A stretch of DNA of 64,000 bases from Bacteroidales bacterium (GTDB lineage Bacteria > Bacteroidota > Bacteroidia > Bacteroidales > Lentimicrobiaceae), in contig JAGXGB010000016.1 in the NCBI GenBank assembly GCA_024636955.1, positions 1 through 64,000 of the forward strand. The letters run 5' to 3'. The notes below the pieces were generated by a model. The model was not told the DNA's origin, did not search any database, and saw only the letters and a list, made by a program, of their open reading frames with translations. The translations under genes and the position numbers were made by a program. The stretch's first letter is position 1. Each line of letters starts with the position of its first letter. Of the stretch, positions 1 to 10,590 are shown one piece after another.

Positions 1-183
1 GATTTGTCGGCAACGCGCTTAAGCATGCGACCTTTTAATGTGAAGGAACAAAAACAGATATTAAAGGCCGGAGCATGCCTCACTTGCCACAAGGAAAATT
101 CTGATGTTATACAAAACTGCCTGATTGATTTCAATAAAACCGTTAGCAGGTCAACTAAAGCCTGTATTATCCCAAGGGATTAA
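1..183 (+). CDS. C-terminal end of a c-type haem-binding protein (partial)
   Basis: The frame is open from the first base and stops with TAA at 181-183, so only the last 60 residues are present. It contains one CxxCH motif (CLTCHK, about residues 27-32 of the fragment), the covalent haem attachment site of c-type cytochromes. Such proteins act outside the cytoplasmic membrane in electron transfer. Two further cysteines follow but form no second CxxCH. The N-terminal part lies outside the window, so the family (cytochrome c, cytochrome c peroxidase, haem-containing dehydrogenase) cannot be decided. A chance CxxCH in an unrelated protein remains possible. Confidence 0.6.
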   Translation, partial: DLSATRLSMRPFNVKEQKQILKAGACLTCHKENSDVIQNCLIDFNKTVSRSTKACIIPRD

Positions 184-255
184 TTAAATTTTACAAAGGA
201 ATTAATCAGCTTATACCAAGGTGTTAAGTAATTCACCCTAAGCTTTCCAGAAGTC

Positions 256-3200
256 CTACATATTCCTTCTGTATTGCCCACCAACACTGAACAACCTATT
301 GGTTATACTTCCCAGGGTGCAATACTTTGATGCTTCCATCAATGATTCAAACACATTTTTGCCGGTGGCAGCAGCCAGTGCAAGGTTATCAAGTGCTTCA
401 GAGGCTTCTTTGTCCCACGTTTTGTTAACGTTCTTTACAATCTCAACCTGGTAGTCTTTTTCCTGTTGTGTTGACCTTATAACATGATCAGGTATGATTG
501 TAGGTGAACCTTCTGATGAAAGGAAGGTGTTTACACCCATGATGGGCAGTGTTCCTTCGTGCTTAAGCTTTTCATAATATAGCGACTCTTCCTGTATGCG
601 GCTTCGCTGGTACATTGTTTCCATGGCTCCCAATACACCTCCGCGTTCTGATATACGCTCAAACTCACTGAGTACAGCCTCTTCTACCAGATCAGTCAAT
701 TCCTCTATTATAAATGACCCCTGCAAAGGATTCTGGTTCTTGGCCAGTCCTAATTCATGGTTTATTATGAGTTGAATAGCCATTGCGCGCCTTACCGATT
801 CTTCGGTTGGAGTAGTTATGGCTTCATCGTATGCGTTTGTATGTAATGAGTTACAGTTGTCGTAAATAGCATAAAGGGCCTGAAGTGTTGTCCGTATATC
901 ATTGAAAGCTATTTCCTGAGCATGCAGTGACCTGCCGGAGGTTTGAATGTGGTATTTCAGCACCTGTGATCTCTCGTTGGCACCGTACTTGTTTTTCATA
1001 GCTTTTGCCCAAATCAGTCGTGCTACCCTTCCCATAACAGCATATTCAGGATCAATACCATTTGAGAAGAAGAATGAGAAGTTGGGTGCAAAGTCATCAA
1101 TTTTCAGCCCCCTGCTTAAGTAATATTCCACATAAGTGAAACCATTAGCAAGGGTAAAAGCTAACTGCGAAATAGGGTTCGCGCCTGCTTCAGCAATATG
1201 GTAACCTGAAATGGAAACTGAATAGAAGTTGCGCACATTGTGTTTAATGAAATACTCCTGCATGTCACCCATAACCCTTAGGGAGAAATCAGTAGAGAAA
1301 ATACATGTATTTTGCGCCTGGTCCTCTTTGAGTATATCAGCCTGCACAGTTCCGCGCACTCTTGATATCGTGTCAGTTTTTATCTTCTCATAAACATCAC
1401 GCTCAAGCACCTGATCGCCGGTAACACCCAGTAACATCATACCTAGTCCGTCATTTCCCTCCGGAAGATTTCCCTGATATGATGGTCTTGTTGTGCCACG
1501 TAACTTGTACAGGTCTTCTATTTTCTTTTCTGTTTCTTTTTCGAGACCATGTTGCCTAATGTATGCTTCACATTGCTGATCAATAGCAGCATTCATAAAA
1601 TATCCTACCATTGCCGGTGCCGGACCATTTATAGTCATTGACACAGACGTGGCAGCATCAACCAGGTTAAATCCTGAATAGAGCTTTTTAGCGTCATCAA
1701 GGCATGAAACTGATACGCCAGCATTGCCAATCTTACCATAAATATCAGGTCTGATATCAGGATCAGCACCATACAAAGTCACTGAATCAAAAGCAGTCGA
1801 CAACCTTCGTGCGGGCATGCCTTTTGATAAATAGTGGAATCTTTTATTGGTACGTTCCGGTCCGCCTTCCCCGGCAAACATGCGTGTGGGGTCTTCATTT
1901 TCCCTCTTGAATGGGAACACCCCGGCTGCAAATGGGAAACGCCCGGGTACGTTCTCTTTAAGGCTCCATTTTAATATATCACCCCACCCTTTGTAGGCAG
2001 GCAGGCAAACTTTCGGAACTTCAGTATGAGAAAGCGAAGTTGAATGGGTTCTTATCCTTATTTCTTTGTCTCTAACTCTGAAAACATATTCAGAATCTTT
2101 ATAGCACTTTTTGAAATCCTCCCAGTTTTCAAGTTTTTTAATATTCTCAATTCCTAGCTTATCCCGGGTTTCCTCAATCAGGTTCTTTAACTTTTCAGGC
2201 ACTTCAGTTCCATCAGTACTCAACTTATCAGCAGTTTGAATGTACGACTGTAACTCCTGTGCCAGTTCAGCCATTTGCTCCGCATGCTTGTTGTATGCTC
2301 TTACAGTTTCTGCAATTTCTGCAAGGTATCTTACCCGCTGTGCCGGAATAATATATTGACGTTCAAGTCCCTTGTTGCTATCAGGTATACTCTTGAATCC
2401 CGTGCCAAACCTTCCGTTAATTTCCTTTACCAGGTGGTCAAAGAGTTCATTAACACCAACATCATTAAACTGCGAAGCCATGGTGCCAAACACAGGAAGT
2501 TCATCAATTACAGCATCCCACAATTTATGGTTTCTGGCGAATTGTTTCCTTACATCCCGCTGAGCATCCAGTGCACCACGTTTGTCAAACTTATTAACTG
2601 CAATGATATCGGCATAATCAAGCATTCCAATCTTTTCCAATTGTGTAGCAGCACCAAATTCGGGTGTCATTATATACATTGAAAGATCGCTGTAGTCAAC
2701 TATTTCAGTGTCGCTTTGCCCTATTCCACTGCTTTCAAGGATAATTAAATCGAAGCCTGCTTTTTTTACAACACAAGCTGAATCTTTAATATACTTGGAG
2801 AGAGCAAGATTAGCCTGCCTTGTAGCCATGCTGCGCATATAAATGCCGGGCTGGTTAATAGCATTCATCCGTATGCGATCGCCCAAAAGGGCACCTCCTG
2901 TTTTACGCTTTGTTGGGTCAACTGAAATAACAGCAATTTTCATTTCAGAATTGTAGGCTTTGAAACGCCTGATAAGCTCATCAATAAGAGATGACTTACC
3001 AGCCCCTCCTGTACCTGTAAGTCCAAGAACCGGTACTGTTATATCTTCACATTTATCTTGCAGGCCATTTAATAGCCCCGCTACTCCAGGATTATCATTC
3101 TCAATTGCTGTTATTACAGCAGCAAGTGCCTTTGAATTGCCGTTCAATATGTCCTTTTCTGTAACATCCTCAATATTACCTGCCGGGAAATCACACCTTT

Positions 3201-3621
3201 GTAATACGTCATTGATCATCCCCTGCAGCCCCATATGCCTGCCATCATCGGGTGAATATATGCGTTCAATACCGTATTCATGTAGTTCTTCAAGTTCATC
3301 GGGAAGTATAACTCCGCCACCGCCACCGAATATCTTGATATGGCCGCATCCGGCTTCTTTAAAGAGATCGTACATGTATTTGAAGTATTCCATGTGCCCT
3401 CCCTGATAGGAGGTGATAGCAACTGCCTGCACGTCTTCCTGAATAGCAGTGTTTACTATTTCATTCACTGACCTGTCGTGCCCTAAGTGAATTACTTCAG
3501 CTCCTGAGGACTGAAATATCCTGCGCATTACATTAATTGCAGCATCATGTCCATCAAACAAAGAAGCGGCAGTAACTATTCGTATATGATTAACCGGCTT
3601 GTAAGCCTCAATTTCTTGCAT
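256..3621 (-). CDS. icmF: Fused acyl-CoA mutase IcmF (B12 domain, G-protein chaperone, mutase)
   Basis: This 1121-residue protein has the domain order of IcmF, the adenosylcobalamin-dependent isobutyryl-CoA mutase fused to its own GTPase chaperone. Residues 12-150 are the B12-binding domain with the DxH motif D23-G-H25 (H25 would be the lower cobalt ligand) and a glycine run near 99-103. Residues 197-440 are a MeaB-like G domain with a P-loop ending G-K209-S210 and the base-recognition motif NKFD at 343-346. Residues from about 530 are the mutase barrel. Its substrate segment reads [12 protein letters not shown], unlike the RGPYATMY segment of methylmalonyl-CoA mutase, which favours IcmF or a close relative (pivalyl-CoA type). 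It interconverts branched and linear acyl-CoA in the cytosol. The gene is divergent from the M14 peptidase gene and has two inverted repeats upstream. Exact substrate is not decidable here. Confidence 0.93.
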   Translation of the reverse strand: MQEIEAYKPVNHIRIVTAASLFDGHDAAINVMRRIFQSSGAEVIHLGHDRSVNEIVNTAIQEDVQAVAITSYQGGHMEYFKYMYDLFKEAGCGHIKIFGGGGGVILPDELEELHEYGIERIYSPDDGRHMGLQGMINDVLQRCDFPAGNIEDVTEKDILNGNSKALAAVITAIENDNPGVAGLLNGLQDKCEDITVPVLGLTGTGGAGKSSLIDELIRRFKAYNSEMKIAVISVDPTKRKTGGALLGDRIRMNAINQPGIYMRSMATRQANLALSKYIKDSACVVKKAGFDLIILESSGIGQSDTEIVDYSDLSMYIMTPEFGAATQLEKIGMLDYADIIAVNKFDKRGALDAQRDVRKQFARNHKLWDAVIDELPVFGTMASQFNDVGVNELFDHLVKEINGRFGTGFKSIPDSNKGLERQYIIPAQRVRYLAEIAETVRAYNKHAEQMAELAQELQSYIQTADKLSTDGTEVPEKLKNLIEETRDKLGIENIKKLENWEDFKKCYKDSEYVFRVRDKEIRIRTHSTSLSHTEVPKVCLPAYKGWGDILKWSLKENVPGRFPFAAGVFPFKRENEDPTRMFAGEGGPERTNKRFHYLSKGMPARRLSTAFDSVTLYGADPDIRPDIYGKIGNAGVSVSCLDDAKKLYSGFNLVDAATSVSMTINGPAPAMVGYFMNAAIDQQCEAYIRQHGLEKETEKKIEDLYKLRGTTRPSYQGNLPEGNDGLGMMLLGVTGDQVLERDVYEKIKTDTISRVRGTVQADILKEDQAQNTCIFSTDFSLRVMGDMQEYFIKHNVRNFYSVSISGYHIAEAGANPISQLAFTLANGFTYVEYYLSRGLKIDDFAPNFSFFFSNGIDPEYAVMGRVARLIWAKAMKNKYGANERSQVLKYHIQTSGRSLHAQEIAFNDIRTTLQALYAIYDNCNSLHTNAYDEAITTPTEESVRRAMAIQLIINHELGLAKNQNPLQGSFIIEELTDLVEEAVLSEFERISERGGVLGAMETMYQRSRIQEESLYYEKLKHEGTLPIMGVNTFLSSEGSPTIIPDHVIRSTQQEKDYQVEIVKNVNKTWDKEASEALDNLALAAATGKNVFESLMEASKYCTLGSITNRLFSVGGQYRRNM

Positions 3622-3647
3622 AAACGTTTTGGTTTAAGGTGACCGAA

Positions 3648-3709
3648 TGATTGTCGGCAAAACAATCAATAAATTAGTTTAGTTCATATAATTGTTAGAC
3701 AAACAATTA
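3648..3709. promoter_or_regulatory. Two inverted repeats upstream of icmF (candidate operators)
   Basis: In the 150-bp divergent region between icmF and the M14 peptidase gene there are two exact dyads with related half-sites. At 3648-3668 the arms TGATTGT and ACAATCA are separated by 7 bp. At 3689-3709 the arms TAATTGTT and AACAATTA are separated by 5 bp. Their centres are about 41 bp apart, close to four helical turns. Paired dyads of this kind often bind a TetR-like or GntR-like dimer, but no regulator gene lies beside them, so the binding protein is unknown. Confidence 0.45.
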
Positions 3710-3805
3710 CATTGCTAAGATGGTAAAAAAATTCATGGAAGCGCTCAAAGTTCCTCAAAATAATTTAAGTTTGTGATAAATAAGGAAAACTCAACCCCAA
3801 ATACC

Positions 3806-6178
3806 ATGAAGCAATTATTTACACTCCTTTTTATCATTTTTTTAGCATTTACTGCCAGAACGCAAGATGAGAAATACAGCAGGATCAAAATAAACGTTGA
3901 ACCTTCTGAACTGAGGACAATAGCCGCTCAGGGCATACCACATGATGCAGGTTATTATGATTTCAAACAGAATTGTTTTATTGCTGAATTGCCGCAGCGA
4001 GATATAATGAAGCTCGACCGCCTGGGATTCACATATGAACTGCTTGTTGATGATGTAACCGCCTGGTATGTTACCCGGAATACTTCAATTGATATTAATC
4101 AGGTAATGACTGAAGCCAGGATGGCAACAACTGATTATCCTGTACCTCAGGATTTTGAATTAGGATCATGTGGTGGTTTCAGTACAATAGAGCAATGCTA
4201 TGCACACCTTGATAACATGGCTAACCTCTATCCAGAGCTTATAACTATTAAAGCTCCGGTTGGTAACCTCACCACTTTTGAGAACAGAAACATGTACTAT
4301 GTTAAAATATCCGACAATCCAAATGTAACTGAAAGTGAACCTAAAGTATTGTACACCGGTATGATTCACGCCCGTGAAGCAATAGGTATGCAGCACCAGC
4401 TATTCTACATGTACTACCTTCTCGAGAATTATGAAACAAACCAGGAAATCCAAGACCTGGTGAATAATACTGAAATGTACTTCATTCCTATTGTGAATGT
4501 TGACGGATATCAAAGAAACATAACCTCCAGTCCCAATGGTGGAGGAAACTGGCGCAAGAACCGCAGAAATAATGGTGATGGCTCTTTTGGTATAGATATA
4601 AACAGGAATTTTGGATTTTACTGGGGATATGATGATGAAGGTTCTTCACCTTATACATGGGATGATACCTATAGAGGTACAGCCCCTTTCTCAGAGCCTG
4701 AAACCCAGTTGATCAAGGAATTCTGCGAAACCTATGATTTTAAAATTGCCCTTAATTATCATTCTTATTCAAACTTATTATTATACGCATGGGGATACAC
4801 ACCTGACTTATCGCCTGATGAAGCAGTGTTTAATGAATATGCAAAGAACATGACTGCTGATAATCATTATGTATACGGACCAGGCAGTACAACCATTTAT
4901 CCAACCAATGGGGGTAGTGACGACTGGATGTACGGTGAGCAGACTACCAAAGAAAAGATACTTGCATATACGCCTGAAGTCGGCGGTGGTAATGATGGCT
5001 TTTGGCCTCAGGTGTCACGAATCATCCCTTTATGTCAGGAAAATATGCTTCAAAGCATACTGGCTGCAAAATATGCAGGCACATACGGCCAGTTAATTGA
5101 CCAAACCCCGTTGATAGTACCTGATAAAGTATATTATGCCATCTTCGATGTTAAGAGGCTTGGGCAAACACCTGCTGATTATGAGGTGTCAGTTGAACCA
5201 TTGGGTGATAAATTTGAATCGGTAGGTGACCCAATTGTTATAACCGGATTATCAGTGCTCGGAAAAGTAACCGACTCCATTCCATTCATCCTCAATGATG
5301 CTGTAAAGAGTGGTGATACTATTCGCTACGTTATTGCTTTAAATGATGGCTACTCAGTTTACCGCGATACTGTTGAAAAGTATTACGGAACACCTGTAGA
5401 GCTATTTACTGATGACCTCTCGAATGCAAATAAATGGACCGGCCAATGGGCACTTTCGTCCATTTTCCCTTATTCCCCTCCAAGCAGCATGACTGACTCA
5501 CCATCAGGTAATTACTCTAATAATGCAAATAAGAGCACTATTCTTACTGACGCCGTTTCCTTAACAAATGCTTCGGTTGCTGTATTGAATTTCCAGGCGC
5601 GTTGGGCTCTTGAAGCAGGGTATGATTATGTACAAGTTTCAATTTCAACTAACAATGGAACATCATGGTTACCTTTAGAAGGACGATATACCCGACCAGG
5701 AACAATTGACCAGGCATTCGGTCAACCATTGTATGACGATCGTTCTTTATGGGTTAAAGAAGAGATTAACATAAGCCAATATGCTGATCAGGATATAAAG
5801 CTGAAATTCACGTTGCGTAGTGATGGCGGAGTAACAATGGACGGATACTATTTTGATGATGTCAGCATCACAATAATTGATAGAACAGTGAATGTAGCAG
5901 AACCGGGCTCACCTACTGCACCATCCTACATGTCAGAAGGATATCCAAATCCAGCAAATGATAATGTAACATTCAGGTATTCTCTCAATACTCATTCATC
6001 AAAAGCTCAATTAATCATTACTGACTTAAGTGGACGCACAATTAAAAATGCACAGGTTGATCCAATGCAACACGAAGTGAAGATTAATGTAACTGATATG
6101 TTGCCGGGTTTATACATGTGTACTATGACTATAGGTGACCAGCCTTCAATCACCCGAAAAATTACAGTAAGAAAATAA
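3806..6178 (+). CDS. Secreted M14 zinc carboxypeptidase with T9SS sorting domain
   Basis: A 790-residue exported metallocarboxypeptidase. I choose ATG 3806, not the GTG at 3773, because it opens a clean signal peptide (MKQLFTLLFIIFLAF, cleavage near TARTQ). The M14 catalytic domain spans about residues 110-430. Its zinc ligands are visible as H-A-R-E in TGMIHAREAIG and H in LNYHSYSN, and the catalytic glutamate lies in YTPEVGG. A jelly-roll-like region follows (about 530-700). The last 80 residues are a type A T9SS sorting domain with the YPNPA block and a final KITVRK. The enzyme should trim C-terminal residues from peptides at the cell surface or outside the cell. TAAGTTTG at 3766-3773 resembles a -7 box but has no matching -33 box. 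Confidence 0.9.
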   Translation: MKQLFTLLFIIFLAFTARTQDEKYSRIKINVEPSELRTIAAQGIPHDAGYYDFKQNCFIAELPQRDIMKLDRLGFTYELLVDDVTAWYVTRNTSIDINQVMTEARMATTDYPVPQDFELGSCGGFSTIEQCYAHLDNMANLYPELITIKAPVGNLTTFENRNMYYVKISDNPNVTESEPKVLYTGMIHAREAIGMQHQLFYMYYLLENYETNQEIQDLVNNTEMYFIPIVNVDGYQRNITSSPNGGGNWRKNRRNNGDGSFGIDINRNFGFYWGYDDEGSSPYTWDDTYRGTAPFSEPETQLIKEFCETYDFKIALNYHSYSNLLLYAWGYTPDLSPDEAVFNEYAKNMTADNHYVYGPGSTTIYPTNGGSDDWMYGEQTTKEKILAYTPEVGGGNDGFWPQVSRIIPLCQENMLQSILAAKYAGTYGQLIDQTPLIVPDKVYYAIFDVKRLGQTPADYEVSVEPLGDKFESVGDPIVITGLSVLGKVTDSIPFILNDAVKSGDTIRYVIALNDGYSVYRDTVEKYYGTPVELFTDDLSNANKWTGQWALSSIFPYSPPSSMTDSPSGNYSNNANKSTILTDAVSLTNASVAVLNFQARWALEAGYDYVQVSISTNNGTSWLPLEGRYTRPGTIDQAFGQPLYDDRSLWVKEEINISQYADQDIKLKFTLRSDGGVTMDGYYFDDVSITIIDRTVNVAEPGSPTAPSYMSEGYPNPANDNVTFRYSLNTHSSKAQLIITDLSGRTIKNAQVDPMQHEVKINVTDMLPGLYMCTMTIGDQPSITRKITVRK

Positions 6179-6240
6179 CAGTATTGTAATATACGCACGC
6201 AGCAATATTGTATACGTATTGAAGCTTGCATCATTAAAAA

Positions 6241-6276
6241 GGAAGTGGCGATAAAACTATCGCCACTTCCCTTTTT
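6241..6276. terminator. Bidirectional terminator between convergent genes
   Basis: A perfect 13-bp stem (GGAAGTGGCGATA at 6241-6253 and its complement at 6258-6270) with a 4-base loop. It is followed by a T run on the plus strand and preceded by an A run, so it works on both strands. It separates the plus-strand carboxypeptidase from the minus-strand IPExxxVDY gene. Confidence 0.9.
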
Positions 6277-6303
6277 TAACCTACAAAAATCAACATTATC
6301 TAT

Positions 6304-6771
6304 TTATGCTAATCTATTCATTGTATTCTGGTTTAATTCATGAATTTCAAGGTCATGAAGGATACCGCTTAGTTCTTTGATCTTGCTAATAACCGGAACG
6401 AAAACAAAAGTAACTGTAGGAATGCCTCTAAGCACATTGGTCATCAGTTTCATGTTATTGTTACCTGCCTTTCCCTTAATCAGTATAAAATAATTAGCCT
6501 GACTATATTGCTCTATCAGTTTACCTTGATGGTTATCGTTTCCTATAAGATAATACTGCAGCCTTTGGTCGGCATCGAACCATGCATAAAGACAGTAATT
6601 CATCACAATCTTCTGCTTTTCACTAAAAGCAGGCAGATCGTCCATCCGTTCAAGTTTTAGCTGCGTTTCCTTGTTGATAAAATACGCTAATCTGTAATCA
6701 TGCAGATCTGTATTTATACCAATCATTTCAATGTCCGGAAGGTCATCAGGCAGAAATTTAAGCTTCTTCAT
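6304..6771 (-). CDS. IPExxxVDY family protein
   Basis: A 155-residue cytosolic protein of the Bacteroidota-specific IPExxxVDY family, whose function is unknown. The diagnostic N-terminal part reads LPDIEMIGINTDLHDYRLAYFIN. I choose ATG 6771 because the family starts just before this block; the frame stays open to 6894, giving 196 residues with an uninformative extension. It is the last gene of acpP-fabF-rnc, a common position for this family. The link to RNase III is one of neighbourhood only. Confidence 0.8.
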   Translation of the reverse strand: MKKLKFLPDDLPDIEMIGINTDLHDYRLAYFINKETQLKLERMDDLPAFSEKQKIVMNYCLYAWFDADQRLQYYLIGNDNHQGKLIEQYSQANYFILIKGKAGNNNMKLMTNVLRGIPTVTFVFVPVISKIKELSGILHDLEIHELNQNTMNRLA

Positions 6772-6933
6772 TCCCCGTGTGGTGTGTTGCATTACAAAGA
6801 TAACCTCGCTGAAGGCAGAAGTAAAGTAAATTGGCTTAAAGTTATTATTAGTTTTCAACACGGCATGGCAAGGTAGAAAGAATACAAACGCCACTGTTGA
6901 TAGCCCCTGTAAATGCTGGTTTGCAAATAGTTA

Positions 6934-7692
6934 TCAGCCCGAATGTACTGACGAAGGGTTAGGTGAACCATTGATGCCAAGTTTCTCAACCACCTTCATT
7001 GCCGCATTTTGCTCAGCTCCTTTGATGGAGTAATCCTGACCTTTTCCTTGCACTTCATTATCAATTAGCACCTCCACAATATACTGTTTATTATAGCCTG
7101 TGCCAATTTCGTTGAGTACAATAAACTCAATAGTCTTTTTCTCCTTCTGTGTCCAGGCTATCAGCTTACTTTTATAATTAAGATCAGTATTGGAAAGCTC
7201 TACCATATCAAAGTGGTTCTTAATAATACGGTTGATCAGTACATTTCGGGTAAACTCATATCCTTTGTCAATATAAATTGCACCAATAATAGCTTCGAAT
7301 GCATCACCTTTAATTGAACGGAAAACTGAATTTGTGCCAGTGGTATGAACAATCAACTTATCTAAGCCTAGTTTGAGCGAGAGCTTATTCAGTTGTACCC
7401 GGCTTACGATGCGTGAACGCATCTCAGTTAAGAACCCTTCGTCCTTTAATGGAAAAATCCTGAACAAATAATCGGCTACAACGGTACTTATAACAGTATC
7501 GCCAAGGAACTCCAATCGTTCATTGCTAATTTTAACACCGTTATAAGTTTCAGCCTGCGATTTATGGGTAAATGCCAGTTTGTATAAAAAAATATTTTCG
7601 GGGTAGAACCCGAAAATATTTTTTATAGCACGGTACAACTGCTTTTCTTTTGATAAATAAAACCGCAGAGGTTTTAGATTCGAATTAAGCAC
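6934..7692 (-). CDS. rnc: Ribonuclease III
   Basis: Double-stranded RNA endonuclease of 252 residues, which processes rRNA precursors and degrades structured RNA. The nuclease signature NERLEFLGD lies at 57-65 and the second metal-binding block KGDAFEAIIGAIYID at about 130-145. A double-stranded-RNA-binding domain occupies about 165-245, ending in the usual AAMKVVEKLG helix. The start lies 2 bp after the fabF stop, so the two are almost certainly cotranscribed. The C-terminal tail is short and serine-rich. Confidence 0.96.
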   Translation of the reverse strand: MLNSNLKPLRFYLSKEKQLYRAIKNIFGFYPENIFLYKLAFTHKSQAETYNGVKISNERLEFLGDTVISTVVADYLFRIFPLKDEGFLTEMRSRIVSRVQLNKLSLKLGLDKLIVHTTGTNSVFRSIKGDAFEAIIGAIYIDKGYEFTRNVLINRIIKNHFDMVELSNTDLNYKSKLIAWTQKEKKTIEFIVLNEIGTGYNKQYIVEVLIDNEVQGKGQDYSIKGAEQNAAMKVVEKLGINGSPNPSSVHSG

Positions 7693-7694
7693 TT

Positions 7695-8948
7695 TTACGC
7701 TGAGTATTTCTTAAAAATTAAAGTTGCATTGTGTCCACCAAAACCAAAAGTATTACTTAAGGCAGTATTCACAACACGTTTAACAGCAGTATTGAAAGTA
7801 AAGTTCAGAGTGTTATTAATATCCTCGTCATCAGTAAAATGATTGATCGTTGGCGGAATAATATCATTCTGAACAGCGAGAATAGCAGCAATAGCTTCTA
7901 CAGCGCCGGCAGCACCCAGTAGGTGACCGGTCATAGATTTTGTACTGTTGATATTTATCTTTGGCGCGTGTTCCCCAAAAAGGTTAGTAATTGCCTTTGT
8001 TTCAGCAATATCACCTAAAGGAGTAGAAGTACCGTGAGTATTTATGTGGTCAATTTCATTCAACTGAAGTCCTGCTTCAGCAATTGCTATACGCATGGCA
8101 CGACGGGCACCGTCACCTTCAGGGTGCGGCCCTGTCATATGGTAAGCATCAGCAGTAAGGCCGGTGCCAACTATCTCTGCATAGATCTTTGCACCACGTG
8201 CAAGAGCATGTTCTAAGTCTTCAACAATCAAAGCGCCACCACCTTCACCTAATACAAAACCATCGCGACCCTTATCAAAAGGACGTGAAGCTGTTTTAGG
8301 ATCATCGTTGCGGGTTGAAATAGCATGCATAGCGTTAAAACCACCAACACCCGGAGCATTAACTGCAGCTTCTGATCCACCTGCAATAAATACATCAGCT
8401 TTACCAAGCTTAATATAGTTAAAGGCATCAACAATAGCATTAGCTGAAGATGCACAAGCAGAAACAGTAGCGAAATTAGGCCCGCGGAATCCATACTTTA
8501 TGGATATATGTCCGGCGGTAATATCAGCAATCATCTTAGGAATAAAGAAAGGATTGAACCTTGGGGTGCCATCACCTTTGGCAAATTCGGTAACTTCATC
8601 CTGGAAAGTAAGAATACCACCAATTCCTGAAGCCCAAATAACACCTATGTTCTCTAGATTTAACTTTTCAAGGTCAAGACCAGCATCTTTGATAGCTTCA
8701 TCAGCACTGACCATTCCATATTGAGCATATGGATCAAACTTCCTAACTTCTTTTCTGTCAAAAAACTGTAAAGGGTCAAAGCCTTTGACTTCACATGCGA
8801 ATTGGGTTTTGAACTTCTCCGCATCGAACCGAGTGATTCGGTCAGCACCGCTTACTCCGTTCAGCAATCCTTCCCAGTAAGCGGGAACAGTATTGCCCAA
8901 CGGAGTAAGTGCACCTAGTCCGGTTACTACAACTCTTCTTAACTTCAT
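7695..8948 (-). CDS. fabF: 3-oxoacyl-ACP synthase II (KAS II)
   Basis: Condensing enzyme of type II fatty acid synthesis: it adds a malonyl-ACP unit to acyl-ACP and helps set membrane fluidity. The 417 residues show the thiolase fold with catalytic Cys165 in VSACASSAN and the two histidines in NTHGTSTPLGD (near 304) and KSMTGHLLGAAG (near 341). The C-terminus ends in the typical NTFGFGGHNA block. It lies 12 bp downstream of acpP, its carrier protein, in a conserved order. Confidence 0.97.
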   Translation of the reverse strand: MKLRRVVVTGLGALTPLGNTVPAYWEGLLNGVSGADRITRFDAEKFKTQFACEVKGFDPLQFFDRKEVRKFDPYAQYGMVSADEAIKDAGLDLEKLNLENIGVIWASGIGGILTFQDEVTEFAKGDGTPRFNPFFIPKMIADITAGHISIKYGFRGPNFATVSACASSANAIVDAFNYIKLGKADVFIAGGSEAAVNAPGVGGFNAMHAISTRNDDPKTASRPFDKGRDGFVLGEGGGALIVEDLEHALARGAKIYAEIVGTGLTADAYHMTGPHPEGDGARRAMRIAIAEAGLQLNEIDHINTHGTSTPLGDIAETKAITNLFGEHAPKININSTKSMTGHLLGAAGAVEAIAAILAVQNDIIPPTINHFTDDEDINNTLNFTFNTAVKRVVNTALSNTFGFGGHNATLIFKKYSA

Positions 8949-8960
8949 TCAGGAAATCCC

Positions 8961-9197
8961 TTATTTAGTATTGTTTTCGATGTAAGCAACGGCATCACCT
9001 ACGGTACCGATCTTTTCAGCCTGGTCATCTGGAATAGCGATATTGAATTCCTTTTCGAATTCCATGATCAGTTCTACAGTATCGAGAGAATCGGCTCCTA
9101 AATCATTAGTGAAACTTGCTTCTGGAGTAACCTCTTTCTCTTCAACGCCAAGCTTATCTACTATGATAGCTTTAACTCTTGTTGCAATGTCTGACAT
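8961..9197 (-). CDS. acpP: Acyl carrier protein
   Basis: A 78-residue acidic protein that carries growing acyl chains on a phosphopantetheine arm. The attachment serine is Ser37 in [12 protein letters not shown] choose ATG 9197 ([11 protein letters not shown]); the frame extends upstream to 9245, but those residues match nothing in the family. It heads the acpP-fabF-rnc-IPExxxVDY unit. The 250 bp upstream to mnmA hold no clear consensus promoter that I could find. Confidence 0.97.
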   Translation of the reverse strand: MSDIATRVKAIIVDKLGVEEKEVTPEASFTNDLGADSLDTVELIMEFEKEFNIAIPDDQAEKIGTVGDAVAYIENNTK

Positions 9198-9446
9198 GTT
9201 TTTTGCTTTTTTTGGTTTTGAAGTGCAAAGAAACAAATTAATCAAATACCAAACAATAGACAGCTTAATATGAGGTCATAAATTTTAATATAACACACAC
9301 TAAACCAGATATATATCTGTATTTGCATCAATGTGTCTAAACTGCACTACCTTGGGCAATTCATTGAAACAGAATATGTTAACCTTAAAGAATGAATGGA
9401 ATTAAAATTTGCTTAAAAAAGCATTATTGGTACATAAAAAAATAAA

Positions 9447-10517
9447 TCAGAGCCAATCGATTTCGCCACTTCCATAGCATATTTCTGAGGCAGGGTCATA
9501 TAATACACCAAATTGTCCTGCAGCAATACCTGATACAGGAACTTCAGATTTCAGTATCATTTCTCCGTTTTGAATGCTGATTGTTCCTTTTGTGAAGTCG
9601 GGGGTATGCCTGATCTTAAAAGTAACTTGTTGAGGTGTGTCAATATTAGTCCAGGGATTGCCTGATATGTAATGGAATCCCCGCAGTTTGATCACGTCAT
9701 TATATTGTGTAAGTGGATCGTAACCGTTTGATACGTATACAATATTTTCATCGGTATCCTTTTTTACCACGAACCATGGCCCCTGTGATAGTCCGAGCCC
9801 TTTGCGCTGGCCTATTGTATGAAACCAGTAACCGCGATGCGTACCGAGAATTTTTCCCGTTTCAAGTTCAATAATTTTGCCTTCCTGTTCTCCAACATAC
9901 CTCCTGATAAAGTCATTGTAGTTCACTTTTCCAAGAAAACATATTCCCTGGCTGTCTTTCCTACCTGCACTGGGTAATTTGGCTTCTTCAGCAATACGCC
10001 TTACTTCAGGTTTTGTAATGCTACCAATAGGGAACATGATCTTTAGTAACTGATCATAGGTAATCTGCGCCAGGAAGTCTGTTTGATCTTTTAATTTGTC
10101 TTTGGCCGTTGTCAGGTACTTGGTGTCACCTATAAAAGAAGTAGACGCATAATGCCCACTGGCAATGAAGTCGAACTCCTTACCATACTTTTCATTGAAG
10201 CTCCCAAACTTTATCATGCGATTGCACATTACATCAGGGTTTGGTGTTAGGCCTTTTTTAACTGCATCGAGGGTATATGCAACAACACTGTCCCAGTATT
10301 CTTCCTGCAATGTAACAATCTCAAGTTTTAAGCCATACTTGCGCGAAAGCCATTTAGTGATCTCAATGTCTTCTTCTGAGGGACAATCAAGAAAACCTTC
10401 TTTATCTTTCATACCTATCAGGATATAAAAGATAACAGGCTCATGTCCTTGTTCCTTAAGTATATGCAGCATCACGGAGCTATCAACCCCACCCGATACA
10501 AGCGCAGCAATATTCAT
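9447..10517 (-). CDS. mnmA: tRNA-specific 2-thiouridylase MnmA
   Basis: Transfers sulfur to uridine 34 of tRNA for Lys, Glu and Gln, using ATP to activate the base and a persulfide relay for sulfur. The 356 residues begin with the PP-loop SGGVDSS at 8-14. The catalytic cysteines are in [13 protein letters not shown] (near 97) and [11 protein letters not shown] (near 195). The C-terminal beta-barrel tRNA-binding region ends in [10 protein letters not shown]. Length is normal. It is transcribed separately from acpP, about 250 bp away. Confidence 0.95.
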   Translation of the reverse strand: MNIAALVSGGVDSSVMLHILKEQGHEPVIFYILIGMKDKEGFLDCPSEEDIEITKWLSRKYGLKLEIVTLQEEYWDSVVAYTLDAVKKGLTPNPDVMCNRMIKFGSFNEKYGKEFDFIASGHYASTSFIGDTKYLTTAKDKLKDQTDFLAQITYDQLLKIMFPIGSITKPEVRRIAEEAKLPSAGRKDSQGICFLGKVNYNDFIRRYVGEQEGKIIELETGKILGTHRGYWFHTIGQRKGLGLSQGPWFVVKKDTDENIVYVSNGYDPLTQYNDVIKLRGFHYISGNPWTNIDTPQQVTFKIRHTPDFTKGTISIQNGEMILKSEVPVSGIAAGQFGVLYDPASEICYGSGEIDWL

Positions 10518-10590
10518 GTTAATGGTTTGAAATCTGAATGCAAAATTAGGTATAATTATGATAATCAGTCTGCAAAGGTGGCGTTACCTC

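Noticed and set aside
2275-2682. Plus-strand open frames inside icmF (also 2372-2563 and 2960-3406)
   Set aside because: They lie opposite conserved coding sequence of IcmF and show no family features. They are shadows.
3622-3805. A cobalamin riboswitch upstream of icmF
   Set aside because: The region is too short and lacks the B12-box sequence; only two inverted repeats are present.
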